From Episyrphus balteatus (Eukaryota > Arthropoda > Insecta > Diptera > Syrphidae): a stretch of 64,000 nucleotides of DNA. The position numbers and the translations under genes are program-made. The DNA lies in NCBI RefSeq assembly GCF_945859705.1, contig NC_079138.1, positions 5,828,001-5,892,000 on the forward strand, read 5' to 3'. Under the pieces are notes generated by a model, which did not search any database, was not told the DNA's origin, and saw only the letters and a list, made by a program, of their open reading frames with translations. Shown in pieces: positions 26,201 through 35,200 of the stretch; within the stretch, counting starts at the first letter, position 1, and each line of letters begins with the position of its first letter.

Positions 26201-29200
26201 TATCCTACATAAAAGTTGTGTATACAAGAAACGTAGGCAATTAAATTTCGCGTCTTTTATGTTAACAACACTTTTTCGATATTCTGAATATTAAAAAAGT
26301 TACAAGCCAACAAAGTAAAAAAACCAGAAAAAAGTGACAATTTTAAAGTTTTGAGCACTTTTTAAATCCACTAAATTTAATCAAAACTTTTTGAAAAAAT
26401 GGTCCTCAAACTCAGAATTAAAAAAAAAAAAATGTTATTAGAAAAATTTAAATTGACTTTTTTCCAAACTTTTTCTAATAAAATATGAATTTATTTAAAA
26501 AAAAATTTTGGCCATAAATATTATCAGTTGAATTTCGAAGCAAAAAAGGTAAAATATATCACACTTTTGAAAAAAAAAATTAAAAATTACTTCATTTCAA
26601 TGGTTTTTTTTTATTAAAACTGAATTTTTGCATTGAAATAATTAATTTTCTCAAAGACTGTGGTAAATAGGAACTTTAAATTTTTGCTATTTAACTTTCA
26701 ACAGTAAGGGTTATTAAATGAATAAAAAATAACGTTATGTTTGTTTTTATGTTGAACTTAAAAAAAAAAATAAGTTACATTTTTTTTCAAAACTTTTATT
26801 AAAAAAAGTTCTTCGAAAATGAAATACTTTTTAATTTTTTTCATAAACCGTAATACATATTGACATTTCCTTTTATAATTTGAAATCATAATAAATGCGG
26901 CCAAAAAAATTTGAAAATAAATGCATTTTATATTACGACCAAGTTTAAAAAACGAAATGTTAAAATTTTTTCAATAATTTTTTTTTTTTTCAAAAATCTG
27001 AGTTCAATTACCATTCTTTCAAAAGCCGTTCATTCAATTAACTTAATTTTAATTTTACATGTATGACTAAGCTTCTAGCTTTAAAAAAAATTTATATTTG
27101 AATATTGTAGGTGTTGCCGTTGTGTTCAAATATTTTTTTTTGTATTTGAAGTCAATTAATAAGAAAATTGCATCTATCGCTTGAACGATGGAAGATTGTC
27201 CCACACTCCCATATATTTTTTTTCCTTGAATTTCATAGACAATCTTTTGGCATCAATTAATTTATGAAATTTAAGAAAAATTTTTGAAAAAAATTTGTTT
27301 TTGTTCACAAAAATCTTCAATTAAATTTAAAAAATCAAAACGGCAACACCGGCAATTTTTAATCTATAGACTTTAAAGTATTTTTAATTACCGACGTTTG
27401 AAAAAAAAGATCATCAAAATCTAAGCTGTTCCGCCGGGTTCCCTAATATTGCCAATTTTTAAGCTTTAGTTACTCCACTATTTTTTGAATTTTAAATGAT
27501 CAGTGAGTATTTTATAGCTTTATGTTACAAGAGAAAATTCAGGACCTGCAATTTTTTTATATTTAAGTCTCTTCATTGCGTAAAAAAGGTGTATTTTTTA
27601 ACATAAAAAGTATTAATAACTTTATTAATTATAGCGATACAAAAGTTGTATAGCAGAGTTGTAGAGAATTTTAAGGTAAATAATCTTATCTCGATACGTT
27701 TTTTCATAATTTTGATAAAAAGTGCTCAAAACTTTAAAATTGTCACTTTTTTCTGTTTTTTTTTACTTTGTTGGCTTGTAATTTTTTTAATATTCAGAAT
27801 ATCGAAAAAGTGTCCTTAACATAAAAGACGCAAAATTTAATTGCCTACGTTTCTTGTATACACAACTTTTATGTAGGATAAATAGAAATCGAGATATTTA
27901 TCAAAAACTAAAATCCAAGATGGCGGCCGAAAGGTGAATTTCACGAGTGCGAAAAATCAGGGTAATGATATTCAGCCAATGCTCTATCGAATGAGCAAAA
28001 AAAATTTGGGGGTGGTACAAACTGCTGGGTCAAATTATAAATGCACTGGACTATTAAGGACATGAATCACGAAAACACCAAGAGACACAAATTAGGGACA
28101 TTTTCGACTTCAACATTTTTGGCTAGCCGTACAATATTGTTAGGGGCTCCTAGCTAGCTATAGTGCCCCTGAAATTATAAAATTTATTTGGCGCCAGAAA
28201 AATTAGATGTGTTTTTATTTAAATTCAAAATATACCTACCCAAATTAGCATTATCGAATTGAATTTAATTTCAAAACCTCACTCCCAGACAACCTATGCA
28301 ATCTTTCGAGGTCTTGAACATACTTTAAGTTTTTTGAGACAGTTAGACATATTTATGACTCATCAAGTTATGCATTCGTAAAAAAAAAGTTGAGATAACA
28401 ATTTTACATGATATTACAATGATAGAGAATGCGAAAAAAGGGTGGGTCTCGAAAGTCCGTCTGCCTGTCAGGATGTCTGTCGGTCTTTATAAGGAGCTAT
28501 GGCCTAAACGGATGGGCCAATCTACTTAAAACTTGGTATGTAGCAGTTTTTTGGATCCTGTACAGAGGGGTGTTTGGAATAAGTTTTTTGGACCAAAATA
28601 ACGGTAGGGTACCTGTCATTATGTCATTAATTTTCTCAAAAGCGGCAGAATAAGTTTTAAGTTTTGGATAAGGTCTATCTTTTAATGAAAAAAGCTTTTT
28701 TCAAAAATCCTTATTAACGGTACCTCCCATAGAACGGTTTTTTAAATTTCATATTATATTTGAAATTACTAATTCAATTTTAACGATTTTTTGTATGCAA
28801 AAATATTTCTATTGCTTAAATACAAATCAAAAAAAGGAAATTTTGAAAAAAAAAAAACAATTTTTGGATTTTGAAAAAAATTTTGAAAATTTTTTTTTTT
28901 TGAAAAATCAAATTTTCGACATTGAATTTTTTTGAAATTTTTGGTTTTAAGTGTTGATTAAAAGTTTCTACAAAATCACATACCAAATTGATTTTTAAAT
29001 TTTTTTTTCAAAAAATTATTTATAGAAAATTACTTTTTGAAAAAACGGCTCTAACGATTGTGAATTTTTTTTTCTAAAAATGCATCTTTATAAAAGAAAT
29101 TAAACTGCATCCTTTTTTTGGAGCCCAATTTCATTTAATGAGTTTTTTTTTATATATATTTTAAGAACGAATTTTAGGTTTTTTTTTATACATTTACCAA

Positions 29201-32200
29201 ATTTGTATGTATATAAAAAGTTGTTAGTTCTAAGAGCAAGTTGGTGCGACCCAGTCTTGCATTTTATTTTTTTCAAAGTCACCTGTTGGAGATTAATCTT
29301 TTTTTTCAGAAAGTTATTAAACTTCTCGAAATAAAAAAAAAAAAAAACAATTTTCAACTCTTCGAAGCTGGTTTTTCTAAGAAACTTAAAAGTTTTTACA
29401 CTATTGATTTCTTTTATTCTAAACAGTCAACACACATTTACTACCAATTTTAAAAATTTCAAATAAAAAGTATACATTTTTTCAGTGCTATTTTAAGGAC
29501 GTACACTATAATATTCCGATTTCCTTAACTTTGTATAATGATTAAAACGTTTTTGATAAATAGACACAAATCAATAATTATACTTACTCAATTGATCGTA
29601 AATAATAGACCGTTAAATACCTACGTAAAACGACTATTGGCAGGGTCCTATAGTTTAAGTATTAATTAAACCTTATAGAAGCAAAATTGTTACTTAGGTA
29701 AGAAGTTTTTTTAGAACTTAATGCCTATAAGTGCTTTATAGTGCTTTATAGAGAATATTTTCACTACGCCTATAAATACACTATAAAACAAACTGCAGAG
29801 AATGAATGTCCCAAGTTTCTAGCAATCACAGAAAAAAATCACGCAGAAAAATAAAGCACCAACCTAGAGCTTTTTTCGGTGGGTTTGAAAAATAAAAATG
29901 TGTTAAAAAATCGCAGTCTAGGTTAAAAACTACGTAGTTCTCGTTGCTATAATCAACGAAGTCGTCTCGTTTAAATTAAATTGTTTAAAATTATCATTTT
30001 AGAACGTTATTTTAACCCACCAACTTGTTCATATTGATCGAAAAACTCGGTTAAAATTTTAGGTTTTAGTACAATGTAACCAGATAGGGGGTAAGATTAA
30101 ACAATTTTAAATAACCGAGTCGACTCGTGTAATGTTAACCCAGGTTAGTTTGCAGGTGCTATATTAGCAAACTCCATCTGTTGATTTTACACGAATTTTA
30201 CGTTGTTTTTAACCGATCATTTCTCTGCGTTTATCCCTGGCGCAAGTGCGATGTTTAAAACATCCACTAAAAAGGCACACTACTTACCGTAATTTGATAA
30301 ATAAAGCATTCTTGGAAGCGTTTTGCTTGTCCACTATTTATAAAATAATGGCCCTATAGAGGCAAAGCCTTGTTTTAGTTATGAAACATTCTGTGCATTT
30401 TTATGTTTGTTTTTAAACCTTAGCCAAAAAAGCATTAAATTTTCATCAAAAAATTCTTAATATTAATTTTATATACATATTAAACAAAAAATATCTTTCT
30501 ATTTAAAGCTGATTTCGTTCAAAATATGAACAAATTCACATCCCACCTCGATTGTTTAAACGAAATGTGTCGTTTGGAGAATCTCCGTGAACACTACCAT
30601 TGCCACGATTATCCGTGTTTCGGTAAGGTCCTATCAAAAAAAGAAGAAGTCATTAGGCATGTCAAATGGCATCGCAAACGAATGGAAAGCTTAAATCATG
30701 GTTTTATGCGTTTTTCATCATCTGACGATTGCAGTGCGACATTTGGTGTTAATTGTCAACATAATCGCAAACAAACACATTATCATTGCTTTCAACCAAA
30801 TTGTGATCGAGTTTATATCAGCACGAGTGATGTTCAAATGCATTCAAATTTCCATCGCAAGGATTCAGCTATTCACAAAGAAGGGTAAAACCAATATTAT
30901 TTCTTGCTGCTGTCAAACTGAAATGTTTTTTGTATTTTTTTTTTTTTTTTTAATTATAATTTCAGCTTCCAACGTTTTCGAGCAAATGAAACATGTAACG
31001 CAGAATATTGTATGTTTTCGGGCCAAAAAACAACGCACTTTCACTGCCGGCGAGATAATTGTCGCTACACCTTCAAAAACAAAGCTGATATGGGTGAGTT
31101 TTTTAAAACATTTTTCACATAAATTTGCCATGATTTGAAAAAAAAAAAAACCAATATAATTTAGAAAAACATAAAACCTATCACATCAAAGATCTTAAAC
31201 TGGCCAGAGATGGTTTTAAAAAATTTCTCAAAAATGAAGCTTGTCCCTATAAGCAATGTAAATTTTCAAAAGTCTGCAATCACATACACTGCGCCCGCAA
31301 GAACTGCTTTTATGTCCTACATTCGAGTGGCCAGCTTTTGAGCCATAAGCGCAAACATGAAAGAATAGACAACGAACAAACTTATTGCCGTTACAAAATG
31401 CTAGCTGTTAAAGCAGCTCTAATGGGAAATTCCAGTGTTACTGCGGCTTCATCAGCTACTACAGATTCAACAGAAACGCCTGCATTTAATTTTAGCAAAT
31501 CATTAATGCAACTGAATGATCATGAATTGTTGAGCTCATTTAACCCAGCTTCTAGATCAAGCTTGGAAGTTCCAAGTTTGCTACCAAAGCCAGAACGAAC
31601 TTTCCATCAAAACGCAGACAATGAGGTTCCCCCTGAGGCGTCCCCATCATCAATTATGTCGATGGAATTTTTGCAGCAAATGGAAAAGAGGCACGAAGAG
31701 ATTCTAAATCAAAAAATACACCGTAAAACGGAAGTTTCAAATAAAATCAGCAGCGATACTCAAGCTATCAAAAAATCAAACAGTCCTAATCAATATAACA
31801 CAGTGCATGAATCGAACTTGCTACATTTGACACCATCTGTTATTCAACAGTTTTTCACCTCAGAATGTCCGAGTTTGAGGAAAAAGAAATTGCAGGAAAA
31901 GGACGATCATCCAACAGAAGATTTGAATTTAGACTGCCCTTGGCAGGAACATCCCGAATCACATTTGCATTGTGTACTTAAAGATTGTGGAGCTGTGACA
32001 CCAAATAATATTGCAGACATATCTGCACACATTCGCATGCACGGATACAATCGTGAAATGTATGCAACACCAAATGCTGCATCACCAAATCCATTGACAG
32101 CAAGCTCCAGCAATCCGATGCAAATAACAACAATAGATGGATTTTTTAATCGAAAACGTGGTCGCCCACCAAAAAATCGTTTTGTCGAAGTTTATAAAAA

Positions 32201-35200
32201 TGTATGCCATTTTTCTTTGTTTTTTTTTAAATTTTTTTTTAATATTTATTTTATCCAATTAACAGGCACAACAATCTCCCCAGGCTATATTCACAAGTTT
32301 TAAACTAGAAAAACAGACTTCTAGCAAAGAGAGCCCTGATGCTGCACATCAGCAACTTTGTATTGATACTTCCACCTCCTCCATAATTGATCTGCAGCAA
32401 AAGCATAAAGATGAATCTGTGGTGTTGAACCAAAGTTCATCTGTTGCATTATTTGCTCCACGAAACATCAATTCACAATTTGTGATTTACAATCAAAACG
32501 AAAGTTGTAGTGTTGCATCAGGGGCTCAATTGTGCTCTCTGGCTATGCAGCAACATTATCATTGTACTTGTTTACCAGATTGTACTTTTGTCACCAAGGA
32601 AAGGGATTTGTTAAGCGTGCATCTTGAACGGCAGCATACTGCAATTTCGTTTGCTGATACAATAAGCAAAAAGTTCAAACGTTTCGACCGCAACATTGGG
32701 CTTGATTGTGGTATTTTTGAGTGCAAATTAAGAAGGGTAAGTTTTTTTTTTAAATAAAAACTAAAATTTTGGTTTATATCTTAGACAGAAAAGCTTTTAA
32801 AGCTTTTAGTTAATTCATCAACCACTTTCTTATGAACAAGAAGAAAGCTATCTAGTTGTTTTATAAAAACACACAAAACCAAAAAAAGCGTCTTTAAAAA
32901 GAAATTGAAAAGTAATAGACAAAATGAAAATACTTCTTCTATTACAAATGAAAAATATAATAGAATAAGGTTTGTAATAGAACATTCGATTAGGTAACGT
33001 TTGCTAGTGGATTCAAAATTTGTAATCAAGGAGTTATTATTACAAAAATATTACATGTGTATTGTTATGTTATAACTTTTAAAAAAAGGAACATTTTAGT
33101 ACATAAAAGTATTTTGTTGGAAATTTTAATGAAAAGTTAATGGGTAAAAAATAAAAAAAGATCGGACAAATCGCTTTAAAAAAATTTTTTCTGCATTTTT
33201 ATGGTAAAAATAACTCTAATGTTAAAGCTTTTTTATGAACAAAATTGGGGAAAATTTAAAATTTTATATTTTTAGTTAATTCCATAAATAATGTAAAAAA
33301 ATTGTTTTTATTATTAATTAAACACCGTTTTAAGTGTTCTTTTTCACAAAACCAAAAATGAAATTTGATTTCTTGCATAAAAAAGAATTTTTAGAACAAA
33401 AAATTTGAAAATCTCTACAGCCTTTTTTTAAAATAATGTCTTAAGTCTAATTTTCTAACATTTTTCAAAAAAAAAAAAAAATTAATATGCCATTTTTAAG
33501 AAAATATTATTCAACACATAAAAACGAAATTTCGATAAAATTTATTAATCCGTTTTCAAAAAATTGATTTTTCAAAATAAAAAAAATTAAACATTTTTTA
33601 ATAATCGAAGAAAGTGTTTTGTGAAAAATTTTTAATTTTTTTATGAATAATTTTAATAATTTTGGTAGAAATCTGCTTCGTCGTTTACGAAAAAAATCAT
33701 AAATAAAAAAATCCGTTCTATGGCAGGTACCGTTAACTTTTCTATTTCCGTTATATGATAGGTACCGTTAGTTTTGGTCCCAAGAAAAATTCAATTTGTC
33801 CTCTAGGGATTTACCCAATCACCCAAAACCGTCAACTACTAGGTTCGAAGAAAATCGCTTCATTAGTTTAGGCTGTAGCTCGAAGTACACACAGACAGAA
33901 AGACAGACGGACAGAATTGCCGTACCAACTTTTTTGGCATTCGCCATCATCGTAATGTTACTTTTACCGCAAGTAAAGAGGCTCAAACGGGTGGGTTCAC
34001 CACTTCAAACGTGCTGTATTCCAAAAAAATTTTCTGAAGATTCTCCAAAAGCTGGGTCATATAAGTTTTTGGAGACTCTTTAGAACAAATTTTTGGAATA
34101 AAGTTTTATGGACCGAAAACAACGGTACATGTTAAATAAAAATTGAATCATTTATTTTCAAAGAGGGATAAGAAATTTTTATAAATTTTTTTCAGGCGAA
34201 ATGTATTTTATTTTTTTTTTATTTTAATATGAATATAAGAAATTTTTTTTTCGGATTTTCGAAAAAAAAAAAATTAAGGCAAGAAGAAGATATTTTCGGA
34301 TCTAAGTGTCAAAACAAGTTTTCGTTTACAATAATTGATTCAAATATGGAAAATTTAATTTTTATTAAAAATGGCGGCTCCCAGGATATTGAAAAAAAAA
34401 ACTTTCTTAAATCGTTAAAAACGGGTAAATCCTTTTTTTCTGACTATCTCTCAAACGACTGGTTTAATTTTAACGATTTTTTTTTATGAAAACGCGTTTA
34501 AATTGTCTCAAATCAGAATTTTAAAATAAAAAATTGATTTTTTTTTTTTGAAAACAAGAAAAATTGATTTTTTTTGAAATTTTGGTTTGAGTTGTCGATT
34601 GATCATATTGCTATGAAACGGCACACCAATTTCATAACGCAGTTCAAGTCAACAAATTTGTATTGAATTCACTTTACCAACGGTACAAAGCTCATGCGAA
34701 CATAGCTAAAAGCCTGGAACAAACTCGATTCGATGGTTTTCGTATCTCGTTCAGTAATTTTTCGTTATTTCTTAATGCTGTGTTTTTGGAATCTGCAATT
34801 CTTTTTTTCTGATTCCATCGTCACCGCAAGAGCGGCAAATTGACGCCTGTAGAATAAAATGGCATAAGGAAAACGCACGTACCTCCGTGTTTCAAATGTT
34901 TAACTCACCTTATTTGTACAAAAATTCTTTTTATTCAAACAAAACAAAACAAAAATACACAATCTAACCAAACTACCTTTGTAATTTTTTTTTATATTTA
35001 AGACTCGTCCTCACCTTCATTGTCGTCAATGCTTCAGGCAAATATCACCATTTGATCTAGAATCGCATGTTTGTGAATCAACTGACGAACGACCATCATT
35101 GTCAAACTCACCAACAAAAAAACTACTTCCATCATCAATCGGTGGTAGTCCAACCAAATACATATCAAGAAACGAACAACAGGATCCCTCATCCCCTTCC

